Below, in pieces: positions 44,585 to 54,748 of a DNA stretch of 64,000 nt. The position numbers and the translations under genes were made by a program. The notes below the pieces were generated by a model that ran no database searches, was not told the origin of the DNA, and was given only the letters and a program-made list of their open reading frames with translations. Source of the DNA: an uncultured Amaricoccus sp. (GTDB lineage: Bacteria > Pseudomonadota > Alphaproteobacteria > Rhodobacterales > Rhodobacteraceae); the NCBI RefSeq assembly GCF_937891315.1, contig NZ_CALAGI010000067.1, forward strand, positions 8,556 to 72,555, written 5' to 3'. The stretch's first letter is position 1. Every line of letters begins with the position of its first letter.

Positions 44585-45040
44585 GTGCGCGAGATTCTGT
44601 CGGCCGTTTATCCCTGGACCAAGGTCTTGCATATCGTCTCGATGGTCGCCTGGATGGCCGGGCTCTTCTATCTGCCGCGGCTCTTCGTCTATCACGCGGA
44701 GAAGGCGCCACCGGGAACCGAGACTTCGGAGCTGTTCAAGGTCATGGAACGCAGGTTGCTGCGGGCGATCATGAATCCGGCGATGTTCGGGACCTGGATC
44801 TTCGGCGGCATGCTGCTCCTGACTCCGGGCATCATAGACTGGCGGCACGATTTCTGGATTTACCCGAAGCTGTCGGCGGTTGGCCTGCTCACCTGGTTCC
44901 ACCATTGGCTGGGGCGACGACGCAAGGACTTCAAGGCGGATCGCAATCTGGTGTCGGGACGGCACTATCGCATGATGAACGAAATTCCGACCCTGTCGCT
45001 CCTGCTGATCGTCACCATGGTCGTGGTCAGGCCGTTCTGA
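44585..45040 (+). CDS. hemJ: Protoporphyrinogen IX oxidase HemJ (UPF0093)
   Basis: A 151-residue integral membrane protein with about four hydrophobic segments. Its opening YPWTKVLHIVSMVAWMAGLFYLPRLFVYH carries the conserved histidine in HIVSMVAWM, and it continues LLRAIMNPAM, WLGRRRKDF and MMNEIPTLSLLLIVTMVVVRPF, all family hallmarks. It oxidises protoporphyrinogen IX in haem synthesis. The GTG at 44585 is preceded by GGAGATGG. hemE, often at this spot in related genomes, is absent. It is followed 121 bases later by rho. Confidence 0.92.
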   Translation: MREILSAVYPWTKVLHIVSMVAWMAGLFYLPRLFVYHAEKAPPGTETSELFKVMERRLLRAIMNPAMFGTWIFGGMLLLTPGIIDWRHDFWIYPKLSAVGLLTWFHHWLGRRRKDFKADRNLVSGRHYRMMNEIPTLSLLLIVTMVVVRPF

Positions 45041-45161
45041 GAGGTAAAGAAGATTTGACTCCCCCCGAATCTTGTGACAAGGGATTCCGAAAGCGACGCG
45101 TTTTCGCGTGCTCGCCCTCCCCCCATCTTTTCCCATCCCCGAGGAATGTCTGATTACTCCG

Positions 45162-46445
<1,284 letters not shown>

Positions 46446-46473
46446 CTGATCCAGATTTCGAATTACTGTCGGA

Positions 46474-47766
46474 ATGCTTGACACGATCTTTGCTCAGGCC
46501 AGCGCGCCGGGTCGGTCGGCCGTTGCGATCATCCGGATTTCCGGGGTTTCCGCCTTCGCGGCGCTGGAGCTGCTCGCCGGCGCGCGGCCGCCGGATCGGC
46601 TGGCAAGCGTCCGGTGGATCCGCGATCCGCGGGATGGATCGCGGATCGATCAAGCGTTGATCCTCTGCTTTCCCGGCCCGGGCAGTTTCACCGGCGAGGA
46701 CGTGGTCGAACTGCAGACCCACGGTAGTCCGGCGGTGGTTCGCGCGCTGTTGGGGGCGCTCGCGCGATTGCCCAACGTGCGGGCGGCGGAGCCGGGGGAA
46801 TTCACGCGGCGGGCGCTGATGAACGCGCGTCTCGATCTCGCGCAGGTCGAGGGACTCGGCGACTTGCTGGCGGCGGAGACCGCCGCCCAGATGCGCCAGG
46901 CGACGACGCTGATGAGCGGTGTCTTTTCCAGACGCGCCGGGGGATGGCGGGATGCCTTGGTCGGCGCCATGGCACTGGTCGAGGCGTCGATCGACTTCTC
47001 CGATGAAGACCTCCCGGATGATCTGTTGGAGCCGGCCGAGGCGATGCTCCGCGACGTGCTTCGGGATCTGCGGGCGGAACTGAATGGTACGGCCGCGGCG
47101 AAGCGGCTCCGCGAAGGGTTCGAGGTCGCGTTGGTCGGCGCGCCGAATGTGGGAAAGTCCACGCTTCTGAACGCCATTGCCGGAAGAGACGTGGCGATCA
47201 CCTCGGAACGCGCGGGGACGACACGGGATGTGCTTGAGGTTCGCCTCGATCTTGGCGGCCTTCCGGTGACGATGCTGGACATGGCGGGGATGCGCGCCGC
47301 CGATGATGAGATCGAGCGCATCGGCGTCGATCGGGCAGTTGGGCGCGCCACGATGGCGGACATGCGGATCTTTCTGGTCGAGAAGGGCGGAAGCATTCCA
47401 CCCGGCGTGGAGAGGCTTCCGGGGGACATCGTCCTCCGCGCCAAGGCGGATCTCGATGACGTGCGCGGGGACGGTGTGTCGGGTCTGACCGGCGCCGGTG
47501 TGAGCGATCTGTTGGATCGCGTGGCGGAGGAGCTTGGGCGTCGCGCGGAGGGAGCGAGTTCCACATCGCATATTCGACAGGAAGGGGCGATCGGGGCCGC
47601 CGCCACCGCGATCGAAGCGGCGATGGCGAGACTCGCGGGATCGGAGGTCGATTTCCTCGCCGAGGATTTGCGGTCGGCGCTGCGCAGCCTTGATTTTCTT
47701 GTCGGCCGCGTGGATGTAGAAGCGATTCTTGATGTGATCTTCCGCGACTTCTGCCTGGGCAAGTGA
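46474..47766 (+). CDS. mnmE: tRNA-modifying GTPase MnmE
   Basis: A 430-residue protein. The N-terminal tetrahydrofolate-binding domain has the GPGSFTGEDVVELQTHGS segment; the G domain carries GAPNVGKST (222-230), the DMAGMR switch region; and the C-terminus ends CLGK with the conserved cysteine at 427. With MnmG it installs cmnm5 groups on wobble uridine of certain tRNAs. It follows rho by 28 bases and precedes mnmG, its partner, in the classic alphaproteobacterial order. Confidence 0.95.
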   Translation: MLDTIFAQASAPGRSAVAIIRISGVSAFAALELLAGARPPDRLASVRWIRDPRDGSRIDQALILCFPGPGSFTGEDVVELQTHGSPAVVRALLGALARLPNVRAAEPGEFTRRALMNARLDLAQVEGLGDLLAAETAAQMRQATTLMSGVFSRRAGGWRDALVGAMALVEASIDFSDEDLPDDLLEPAEAMLRDVLRDLRAELNGTAAAKRLREGFEVALVGAPNVGKSTLLNAIAGRDVAITSERAGTTRDVLEVRLDLGGLPVTMLDMAGMRAADDEIERIGVDRAVGRATMADMRIFLVEKGGSIPPGVERLPGDIVLRAKADLDDVRGDGVSGLTGAGVSDLLDRVAEELGRRAEGASSTSHIRQEGAIGAAATAIEAAMARLAGSEVDFLAEDLRSALRSLDFLVGRVDVEAILDVIFRDFCLGK

Positions 47767-47771
47767 GGGGC

Positions 47772-47787
47772 TGTTTCACGTGAAACA
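47772..47787. other. parS centromere-like site 1
   Basis: The 16-base palindrome TGTTTCACGTGAAACA is an exact match to the ParB-binding consensus. It lies at the mnmE-mnmG junction, and the mnmG start codon (GTG at 47780) is the middle of the palindrome. ParA and ParB are encoded about 2.5-3.3 kb downstream. Confidence 0.95.
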
Positions 47788-49651
47788 TGGCGACTATGAC
47801 GTGATCGTCGTTGGTGGTGGCCACGCCGGTACCGAAGCGGCGCTCGTCGCGGCCCGGATGGGGGCGCGCGCGCTGCTCGTCACGCATCGGTTTGATCGGA
47901 TTGGGGAAATGTCGTGCAATCCGGCCATTGGCGGGCTGGGGAAGGGTCATATCGTTCGGGAAATTGACGCGCTTGACGGAGTAATGGGTCGATCAGCGGA
48001 CGCGGCCGGGATCCAGTTCCGCCTTCTGAACAGAAAGAAGGGCCCGGCCGCTCAGGGACCAAGAACGCAGGCCGACCGGGCGCTGTATCGTCGGGCGGTC
48101 CAGGAGTACGTGCGGGCGACGATCAATCTGGAGGTGATGGAATGCGAAGTCACGGACCTGATTGAAGAATGCGGACAGGTTCGCGGGGTTCGTGCTTCCG
48201 GCGACCTGGAAGTGCGATCACGCACGGTGGTGATCACGACCGGAACATTCCTGCGCGGCCAGATCCATCTGGGTGAGGAGTCCTGGTCGGCTGGTCGGGC
48301 GGGCGATCCGGCGGCGGAGCGCCTTGCGCGTCGCATCGCGGATTTCGGTCTTCCGCTCGGGCGCCTCAAGACGGGGACCCCGCCGCGGCTCGCGCGGGAT
48401 TCAATCGATTGGTCGGTTCTCGAGGCTCAACACGGGGACGAGGATGCGACCATGCTGTCGTTTCTCTCGGTCGGGCCCGAGGTTCGACAGGTGACTTGCG
48501 GCATCACCCACACCAACGAGCGTGTGCACGAGATCATTCGGGCGAATCTCCACCGCTCGCCGGTCTATGGCGGGCGGATCGCCGGCAGTGGGCCCCGATA
48601 CTGCCCTTCGATCGAGGACAAGATTGTCCGGTTCGCGGAGAAGTCGTCGCACCAGATCTTTCTCGAACCGGAGGGGCTGGATTCCGACACCGTCTATCCG
48701 AACGGAATTTCGACGTCGCTTCCGGCGGAGGTCCAGCTGGCGCTGGTTCGGTCCATGCAAGGCCTTGAGAACGCGGCAATTTCGCGTCCAGGCTATGCGA
48801 TCGAGTACGATTACGTCGATCCGCGGGCGCTCGATTCCAGCCTCGCGGTCAAGGCGCTTCCCGGGCTCTACCTCGCGGGCCAGATCAACGGTACGACGGG
48901 ATACGAGGAGGCCGCGGGTCAGGGTCTCGTCGCCGGGATCAACGCCACGCGCCGTGCGAGGGGTGAGGCGCCGATCATCCTTCCGCGGTCAAATTCGATC
49001 ATCGGGGTGATGATCGACGATCTCGTCACCAAGGGTGTGACGGAGCCCTATCGGATGTTTACCTCCCGGGCCGAGTATCGATTGCACCTGCGCGCCGACA
49101 ATGCTGACCAGAGATTGACCCCGCTCGGGATCGACATTGGCTGTGTCGGCGAGAGGCGGACGGCCATGTTTCTCAATAAAGTCAAGGATTTGGGTGCGGC
49201 GGAGCGAGCCATGGGGTCGATTTCGGTATCACCGGAGGAAGCATCCGCGATCGGAATAGAGGTCAGCCCGGACGGGGTGCGGCGCTCGGCGCTCGACCTG
49301 TTTGGCTTTGCCGGCGGGACGGCGGCGGGACTCATGGCGGCCTTTCCAGTTCTCGCGGATCACGATCCTGCCTTGATCGAACAGCTTCGCAAGCAAGCGC
49401 TTTATGAGCCCTATCTTGCACAGCAACGGTCCCAAATCGCGCAATTGGAGCGGGACGAAGCTGTTCCGCTGCCGGAGACGTTTGACTACACGGTCATGCC
49501 GGGCCTCTCGAACGAGCTTCGTGCAAAGCTCGCACTGATCCGCCCCGGCACGCTTGGGCAGGCAGGCCGGATCGAGGGTATGAACGCCGCCACACTCGCG
49601 CTTCTGCTGGTGCGGGTGCGGCAGGCCGAGGCCGCGCGCAAGGCGTCATGA
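47780..49651 (+). CDS. mnmG: tRNA-modifying FAD enzyme MnmG (GidA)
   Basis: A 623-residue enzyme. The FAD site VIVVGGGHAGTEAALVAARMGARALLVTH is at residues 9-37, followed by SCNPAIGGLGKGHIVREIDALDG and PRTQADRALYR. The C-terminal domain (~560-623) binds MnmE and tRNA. Translation probably starts at the GTG inside parS site 1, with GAGGGG 9 bases upstream; upstream in-frame CTG-TTT-CAC would restore the MFHVK-like start of other species had it been ATG. The stop overlaps rsmG (ATGA). Confidence 0.95.
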   Translation: MKHGDYDVIVVGGGHAGTEAALVAARMGARALLVTHRFDRIGEMSCNPAIGGLGKGHIVREIDALDGVMGRSADAAGIQFRLLNRKKGPAAQGPRTQADRALYRRAVQEYVRATINLEVMECEVTDLIEECGQVRGVRASGDLEVRSRTVVITTGTFLRGQIHLGEESWSAGRAGDPAAERLARRIADFGLPLGRLKTGTPPRLARDSIDWSVLEAQHGDEDATMLSFLSVGPEVRQVTCGITHTNERVHEIIRANLHRSPVYGGRIAGSGPRYCPSIEDKIVRFAEKSSHQIFLEPEGLDSDTVYPNGISTSLPAEVQLALVRSMQGLENAAISRPGYAIEYDYVDPRALDSSLAVKALPGLYLAGQINGTTGYEEAAGQGLVAGINATRRARGEAPIILPRSNSIIGVMIDDLVTKGVTEPYRMFTSRAEYRLHLRADNADQRLTPLGIDIGCVGERRTAMFLNKVKDLGAAERAMGSISVSPEEASAIGIEVSPDGVRRSALDLFGFAGGTAAGLMAAFPVLADHDPALIEQLRKQALYEPYLAQQRSQIAQLERDEAVPLPETFDYTVMPGLSNELRAKLALIRPGTLGQAGRIEGMNAATLALLLVRVRQAEAARKAS

Positions 49652-50262
49652 GCGCGCCGGAGACACTGGCGGGGCTCGATGTTTCACGTGAAACATTGGA
49701 GCGGCTGACCATCTATCACGACCTCCTCAGGAAATGGAACGCGAAGATCAATCTCGTGTCCCGCGCCTCGCTCGAAGGAGCCTGGACGCGCCATTTCGCG
49801 GATTCGCTGCAGCTTCTCGATCTCGCGCCCCCGCGTGCCGATCGACGAAGCTGGGTTGATCTCGGAGCGGGCGCCGGATTTCCCGGGCTCGTCGTCGCGA
49901 TCGCGCGGCCGGATGTCCGCGTCCTGCTTGTCGAGAGCGACGCGCGCAAGGTCGCCTTCCTCCGAGCCGTTGCGACCGCGACCGGCGTGAGCCCGATCAT
50001 CCACGAAGCACGCATCGAAGCACTGCCGGGCCTTGATGCCGATATCCTTTCGGCCAGGGCGCTGGCCCCACTTGCGAAGCTTCTCGCATATGCGGAAAAA
50101 CACCGTGCCCCAACGGGTATTTGCTTGTTTCCCAAGGGCGGCACGGTGCATAAGGAGATCGCCGACGCGGAACGGCAATGGCGCTTCGAATACCGCGTTC
50201 ACCCCAGCCGCACCGATCCCGAAGCGGCGATCGTCGAAATTGGAGCCTTGGCCCGTGCTTGA
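49648..50262 (+). CDS. rsmG: 16S rRNA (guanine-527-N7) methyltransferase RsmG (GidB)
   Basis: A 204-residue SAM-dependent methyltransferase. The motifs are WNAKINLVSRAS, FADSLQLLD, VDLGAGAGFPGLVVAIARPD (SAM site) and ILSARALAPL. The ATG overlaps the mnmG TGA. Residues 12-17 (VSRET) are encoded by parS site 2 (49680-49695), so the site is under both coding and segregation constraint. It methylates G527 of 16S rRNA. Confidence 0.94.
   Translation: MSAPETLAGLDVSRETLERLTIYHDLLRKWNAKINLVSRASLEGAWTRHFADSLQLLDLAPPRADRRSWVDLGAGAGFPGLVVAIARPDVRVLLVESDARKVAFLRAVATATGVSPIIHEARIEALPGLDADILSARALAPLAKLLAYAEKHRAPTGICLFPKGGTVHKEIADAERQWRFEYRVHPSRTDPEAAIVEIGALARA
49680..49695. other. parS centromere-like site 2
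   Basis: A second exact TGTTTCACGTGAAACA, 1.9 kb from the first. It lies within the 5' coding region of rsmG, where it encodes DVSRETL in frame. Close spacing to site 1 and to parAB matches the origin-proximal parS clusters of other bacteria. Confidence 0.95.
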
Positions 50263-50266
50263 ACCT

Positions 50267-51076
50267 ATGCGCGACCCGCAAGCCAAGCCGCATATCCTCG
50301 CCATCGCCAATCAGAAGGGCGGAGTCGGCAAGACGACGACGGCGATCAATCTTGGAACGGCCCTCGCGGCCCTCGGGCACCGCGTGCTCCTGATCGATCT
50401 CGATCCGCAGGGAAACGCCTCCACCGGCCTCGGGGTCCCGTCGGCGGAGCGTGATTTCACCTCCTACGACCTCCTGTTCGACAAGGACGAACCGGTGCAG
50501 GCGACGGAAACGCTTGTCCCCAATCTCCGGCTGATCCCCGCCACGTCGGATCTGAGTTCGGCCGATGTCGACATGGTCGCCGACCCGCGTCGTCTCCACA
50601 AGATGGAGGATGCGTTGGGGGCGAATGTCATCGACCTCGTGCTTCAGGACTATATCCTGATCGATTGCCCGCCGTCGCTGAACCTCCTCACCATCAACGC
50701 GCTGGTCGCCGCTGATTCCGTCCTGGTGCCGTTGCAGTGTGAGTTCTTCGCGCTGGAAGGCCTTTCCCAGCTCATGCGGACCGTCCAGAGCGTGCGCGCC
50801 ACCTCCAATCACCGGCTCCGCATACAAGGTATTGTGTTGACAATGTTCGATCGCCGCAACAACTTGTCTGGACAGGTCGCGGCGGACGTGCGCGAGACAC
50901 TTGGGACGCTGGTCTATGACACGATCATTCCGCGGAACGTCCGGCTCAGCGAAGCGCCGTCGCATGCCATGCCGGCGCTGATCTACGATCACGCCAGTTC
51001 GGGCAGCGTGGCCTATCAGAAACTCGCGGGGGAATTGCTCGCCCGCATGGGCGGCCAGGCCGTCGAGCCGGCTTGA
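50267..51076 (+). CDS. parA: Chromosome-partitioning ATPase ParA
   Basis: A 269-residue deviant-Walker ATPase: KGGVGKTTTAINLG (17-30), LIDLDPQGNAS (Walker A' to B), ILIDCPPSLNLLT and the C-terminal RNVRLSEAPSHAMPALIYD. It works with ParB at parS to move origins apart. I use the ATG at 50267; a GTG at 50255, within the rsmG stop overlap and preceded by GGAG, is a real alternative. Next to parB, 11 bases apart. Confidence 0.94.
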   Translation: MRDPQAKPHILAIANQKGGVGKTTTAINLGTALAALGHRVLLIDLDPQGNASTGLGVPSAERDFTSYDLLFDKDEPVQATETLVPNLRLIPATSDLSSADVDMVADPRRLHKMEDALGANVIDLVLQDYILIDCPPSLNLLTINALVAADSVLVPLQCEFFALEGLSQLMRTVQSVRATSNHRLRIQGIVLTMFDRRNNLSGQVAADVRETLGTLVYDTIIPRNVRLSEAPSHAMPALIYDHASSGSVAYQKLAGELLARMGGQAVEPA

Positions 51077-51087
51077 AGGGGATGGCC

Positions 51088-51963
51088 ATGGAGAAAAAGG
51101 GTCTGGGCCGCGGTCTTTCCGCCCTCCTCGCCGATATTGCCCAGCCGGAGGAGCCTGCGCGTCCCGCCAGCGCCGGATCCGGAGCCCGACAGATCCCGAT
51201 CGAGCAGGTTCATCCGAATCCGAACCAGCCCCGCCGGGACTTCGACGACAAGCATCTGCAGGACCTCGCGGCTTCGATCCGCGAAAAGGGCATCATCCAG
51301 CCGCTTATCCTGCGGCCGCGTCCCGGCAACCCGACTGAATACGAGATCGTCGCCGGCGAGCGCCGCTGGCGCGCCGCGCAGCTCGCCGCCGTGCATGAAT
51401 TGCCCGCGGTCATCCGCGAGCTGGACGACACCGAGGTTCTGGAAGTCGCGATCATCGAGAATATCCAGCGCGCCGATCTCAACGCGGTCGAGGAGGCGCT
51501 CGGCTATCGGCAGTTGATGGACCGTTTCGGCCATACGCAGGAACGCCTCGCCGAGGCGCTCGGCAAGAGCCGTAGCCATATCGCGAACTTGCTGCGCCTG
51601 CTCACATTGCCGGAGCCGGTCATCGACCTGCTGCGCACCGGCCGGCTCAGCGCCGGCCACGCCCGCGCGCTGGTCACGGCGACCAATCCGGAAGCCCTCG
51701 CCCGTCAGGTGATCGACCGCGATCTCTCGGTGCGGCAGACCGAGCAACTCGCCCGCGCCGCGGCCTCGCCGGTCGTCGAGCGGGGCGCGGCGCGTCCGGC
51801 GGCGAAGGACGCGGACACAAGGGCGCTGGAGGAGGATCTGACCGCGAATCTCCGGTTGAAGGTCAGCATCGAGCACAAGCCCGGCCGTCATTCCGGTGAA
51901 GTTCGTATCCGGTACGGCAATCTGGAAGAGCTCGACGGTCTCTGCCAACTGCTCCAGCGCTGA
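51088..51963 (+). CDS. parB: Chromosome-partitioning protein ParB
   Basis: A 291-residue CTPase/DNA-binding protein. The N-terminal KKGLGRGLSALLAD motif, the ParB/Srx CTP-binding box (IPIEQVHPNPNQPRRDFDDKHLQDLAASIREKGIIQPL and GERRWRAAQLA), the HTH (LAEALGKSRSHIANLLRLL) and a C-terminal dimerisation domain are intact. GAAGGGGA sits before the ATG at 51088. Two perfect parS sites lie within 3.3 kb upstream. It is convergent with hemW. Confidence 0.95.
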   Translation: MEKKGLGRGLSALLADIAQPEEPARPASAGSGARQIPIEQVHPNPNQPRRDFDDKHLQDLAASIREKGIIQPLILRPRPGNPTEYEIVAGERRWRAAQLAAVHELPAVIRELDDTEVLEVAIIENIQRADLNAVEEALGYRQLMDRFGHTQERLAEALGKSRSHIANLLRLLTLPEPVIDLLRTGRLSAGHARALVTATNPEALARQVIDRDLSVRQTEQLARAAASPVVERGAARPAAKDADTRALEEDLTANLRLKVSIEHKPGRHSGEVRIRYGNLEELDGLCQLLQR

Positions 51964-52003
51964 GGGGGTAGTTCAGTACCTCAAGCTGCACGGCCGAGAC
52001 TAT

Positions 52004-53170
52004 CTACCGAACCAGAACCTTGAGCACGTGGTTCAGCACCGGCCGACCCGCCGCCGTCGCACGCAGGCTGCTTCCGTGCCGCTCGATCAGGCCGTGCGCC
52101 GTCAGCTCCCCGACCGCGCCGGCGTCGAGCTCCGCCCCGGACAGAGCGCGATACCGCCCGAGATCGATCCCCTCGCGCAACCGCAATCCCATCAGCAGCA
52201 TCTCGATCGCGCGATCTTCCACCGCCACGATCTCCCGGTTCGAATTTCCGCCGTCGCCGCGCTCGACCGCCACCAGCCAGTCTTCCGGTCGCGACGTCGT
52301 CTCGGTCGCCCAGCGGACGCCGCCAATCGTCAGCCGCCCATGCGCCCCCGGCCCGACGCCCGCGTAATCTCCCGACCGCCAATAGGTGAGATTGTGCCGC
52401 CCCTCGGCCCCCGGCCGCGCATGGTTCGAGATCTCGTAGGCGGGCATACCCGCCGCGCCGCAAATCTCCTGCGTCGCAAGATAGAGGTCCGCGCCCAGGT
52501 CGGCGTCGGGCAATCCGCGCAACCGGCCGCGCGCCGCGAGATCGCCGAACCGTGTGCCGGCTTCGATCGTCAGCTGGTAGAGCGACAGGTGATCCGCCGC
52601 CATGCGCAGCGCCTCGCCCAGTTCCGCCTCCCAGGCGGCGAGGCTCTGACCCTGCCGCGCATAGATGAGGTCGAAGCTCACGCGGTCAAACAGGCTCCGC
52701 GCCAGGTCGAACGCCGCCCGCGCCTCGGCCACGCTGTGCATCCGGCCGAGCGCCCGCAGATCGGTGTCGTTCAGCGCCTGAATGCCGATGGAGATCCGGT
52801 TGACGCCCGCGTCGCGATAGCCGCGGAACCGGCCGGCCTCGACCGAGGTCGGATTGGCCTCGAGTGTGATTTCGCAGCGCTCCGCCAGTGTCCAGGCCGC
52901 GCCGATCGTCCCGATCACCTCCGCCACCGTCTCCGGCGGCATCAGGCTCGGCGTTCCGCCGCCGAAAAAGATGCTGGTGACCGCGCGGCCGGGTACCTCC
53001 CGCGCCACCGCCCGAAGCTCGGCGACCAAAGCGGCGCGCCAGCGGTCCTGATCGACGCCGGCGCGGACATGGCTGTTGAAATCGCAATAGGGGCATTTCG
53101 CCAGGCAGAAAGGCCAGTGGACATAGACGCCGAATCCGCCCGCCCGCCAATCCTCGGCGCGTGCCGCCAT
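52004..53170 (-). CDS. hemW: Radical-SAM haem-associated protein HemW
   Basis: A 388-residue radical SAM protein. The cluster motif is CLAKCPYC (C22, C26, C29) in VYVHWPFCLAKCPYCDFNSHV, followed by SIFFGGGTPSLMPPETV and a HemN_C domain. These proteins were once annotated as oxygen-independent coproporphyrinogen oxidase but act as haem chaperones. The ATG at 53170 opens MAARAEDWRAGGFG; the frame reaches 53230, which overlaps rdgB. No strong ribosome site is present. Downstream gene of the rph-rdgB-hemW run. Confidence 0.9.
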   Translation of the reverse strand: MAARAEDWRAGGFGVYVHWPFCLAKCPYCDFNSHVRAGVDQDRWRAALVAELRAVAREVPGRAVTSIFFGGGTPSLMPPETVAEVIGTIGAAWTLAERCEITLEANPTSVEAGRFRGYRDAGVNRISIGIQALNDTDLRALGRMHSVAEARAAFDLARSLFDRVSFDLIYARQGQSLAAWEAELGEALRMAADHLSLYQLTIEAGTRFGDLAARGRLRGLPDADLGADLYLATQEICGAAGMPAYEISNHARPGAEGRHNLTYWRSGDYAGVGPGAHGRLTIGGVRWATETTSRPEDWLVAVERGDGGNSNREIVAVEDRAIEMLLMGLRLREGIDLGRYRALSGAELDAGAVGELTAHGLIERHGSSLRATAAGRPVLNHVLKVLVR

Positions 53171-53174
53171 CGCG

Positions 53175-53786
53175 TCAGGCAAAGCAGGCGGCGACCAGCT
53201 TGGCGAAGGCATGCGCCCGATGACTGACACGGTTCTTCTCGCCCGGATCCATCTCGGCGAACGTCAGGGCGGATCCCGCCAGCTCGAACATCGGATCGTA
53301 GCCGTGGCCGCCGACGCCGCGCACCGGCCAGACGCACCTGCCCTCGGCGCGGCCGTCGAAAACCTCGTCATGGCCGTCGGGCCAGGCCAGCACCAGCAGG
53401 CAGCGAAACCGCGCGGTCCAGGGTTCCGCCGCGCCGGTCCGGATCAACTCCGCCCGCGTCCGGCGCATGGCGAGATCGAAATCGCGGCCGTTCGGGGTCT
53501 CCGCCCAATCCGCCGTATAGACCCCGGGCGCGCCATCCAGCGCATCGACCTCGATCCCGCTGTCATCGGCGAGCGCCGGCAGGCCGCTCGACTTCGCCGC
53601 CGCGTGCGCCTTGATCCGCGCATTGCCGACGAAGGTCGTCTCGGTCTCCGCCGGCTCGGCGAGCCCGAGCGCCTTCGCCGAGAGAATCTCGACCGGATAG
53701 GCGGCGAGCAGCGCCCGGATCTCGTCCAGCTTGCCGAGGTTGTGGGTCGCCACCACCAGTCGCGGCTCGGCGAACCGGCGGCTCAC
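53175..53786 (-). CDS. rdgB: Non-canonical purine NTP pyrophosphatase RdgB (HAM1 type)
   Basis: A 203-residue house-cleaning enzyme. The motifs are [18 protein letters not shown] (8-25), [36 protein letters not shown], and GHGYDPMFE with a C-terminal [18 protein letters not shown]. It removes ITP, dITP and XTP. It starts at a GTG overlapping the rph stop (GTGA) and is followed by hemW after 4 bases. Confidence 0.94.
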   Translation of the reverse strand: MSRRFAEPRLVVATHNLGKLDEIRALLAAYPVEILSAKALGLAEPAETETTFVGNARIKAHAAAKSSGLPALADDSGIEVDALDGAPGVYTADWAETPNGRDFDLAMRRTRAELIRTGAAEPWTARFRCLLVLAWPDGHDEVFDGRAEGRCVWPVRGVGGHGYDPMFELAGSALTFAEMDPGEKNRVSHRAHAFAKLVAACFA

Positions 53787-54496
53787 GCGATGGCCGCCCG
53801 CTGCGCCGCGACGAGTTCTCCCACACCCTTCTCGGCGAGATCCAGCAGTTCGCCCAGTTGCGCGCGCGTGAAGGTCGCGCCTTCGGCGCTGCCCTGCACC
53901 TCGATCAGCCCGAGCGTCCCGGTCATCACGAAATTCGCATCCGTCCCGGCCACGCTGTCCTCGGCATAGTCGAGATCGAGGATCGCCTGCCCGCCATAGA
54001 TGCCGCAGCTGACCGCCGCGACATGCGCGGTCAGCGGATCGCTCTTGATGTCCCCGGCCTTCAGGAGCTTGTTCACGGCCAGCCGCAGCGCGACCCAGCC
54101 GCCGGTGATCGAGGCGCAGCGCGTGCCGCCGTCCGCCTGGATCACGTCGCAATCGACGGTGATCTGCCGTTCCCCAAGTGCCACCCGATCGACGCCGGCG
54201 CGCAAAGATCGGCCGATCAGCCGCTGGATCTCCTGTGTGCGGCCCGACTGCTTGCCCGCGGTGGCCTCGCGCCGGTTGCGGGACGTGGTCGCCCGCGGCA
54301 GCATTCCGTATTCGGCCGTGACCCAGCCGAGCCCGGTCTTGCGCAGGAACGGCGGCACGGTCTCCTCGAGGCTGGCGGTACAGAGCACGTGCGTCTCGCC
54401 CATCCGGATCAGGCAGGAGCCTTCCGCGTGGCGCGAAACGTTCGGCTCGATGCTGATGGAGCGCGTGGCGTCGATGGCGCGGCCGGACGGACGCAT
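53783..54496 (-). CDS. rph: Ribonuclease PH
   Basis: A 237-residue phosphorolytic 3'-5' exoribonuclease for tRNA maturation. The hallmark segments are [44 protein letters not shown] (2-46), [18 protein letters not shown], and [23 protein letters not shown]. The ATG at 54496 follows GAAGGAG. First of the minus-strand rph-rdgB-hemW run, divergent from gntK. Confidence 0.95.
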   Translation of the reverse strand: MRPSGRAIDATRSISIEPNVSRHAEGSCLIRMGETHVLCTASLEETVPPFLRKTGLGWVTAEYGMLPRATTSRNRREATAGKQSGRTQEIQRLIGRSLRAGVDRVALGERQITVDCDVIQADGGTRCASITGGWVALRLAVNKLLKAGDIKSDPLTAHVAAVSCGIYGGQAILDLDYAEDSVAGTDANFVMTGTLGLIEVQGSAEGATFTRAQLGELLDLAEKGVGELVAAQRAAIA

Positions 54497-54682
54497 GGGC
54501 AGTCTCCTTCGTTTCAAGCGCGCAGGGCCGCCACATATCCCGCGCATCCGCCGCCGTCCAGCGCGGCGGTCACCCCGTTCGTCGAAGGCGGCGCTTGACA
54601 CCATCGCCGCCCTCGCCAAGGGGAGAAGACAATCAACCGTGGGTGACCTCATCCACCCGGGCACAAGGGAGGCTTACCCGCC

Positions 54683-54748
54683 ATGTTCGAGGGCCGCGCG
54701 CACCATCACCCGTCCGACCTCACCCATGCCGGGGCCGATGATGTCTGA
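54683..54748 (+). CDS. Possible 21-residue leader peptide overlapping gntK
   Basis: An ATG at 54683 with GGGAGG 10 bases upstream opens MFEGRAHHHPSDLTHAGADDV and stops at 54748, overlapping the gntK start by 8 bases. gntK itself has no Shine-Dalgarno, so translation through this short frame could be what delivers ribosomes to gntK. It is His-rich (four of 21). It resembles no family known to me and could equally be chance in a GC-rich gap. Confidence 0.3.
   Translation: MFEGRAHHHPSDLTHAGADDV

Noticed and set aside
45041..45161. Rho leader as a riboswitch
   Set aside because: It has a small hairpin (ACGCG-TTTT-CGCGT near 45095) and a C-rich segment but no resemblance to a known riboswitch class; the C-rich stretch could be a Rho-utilisation site, which is not enough to call a feature.
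54594..54625. TTGACA upstream of gntK
   Set aside because: Seventeen bases downstream is AAGGGG rather than a TATAAT-like sequence, so no promoter was called.
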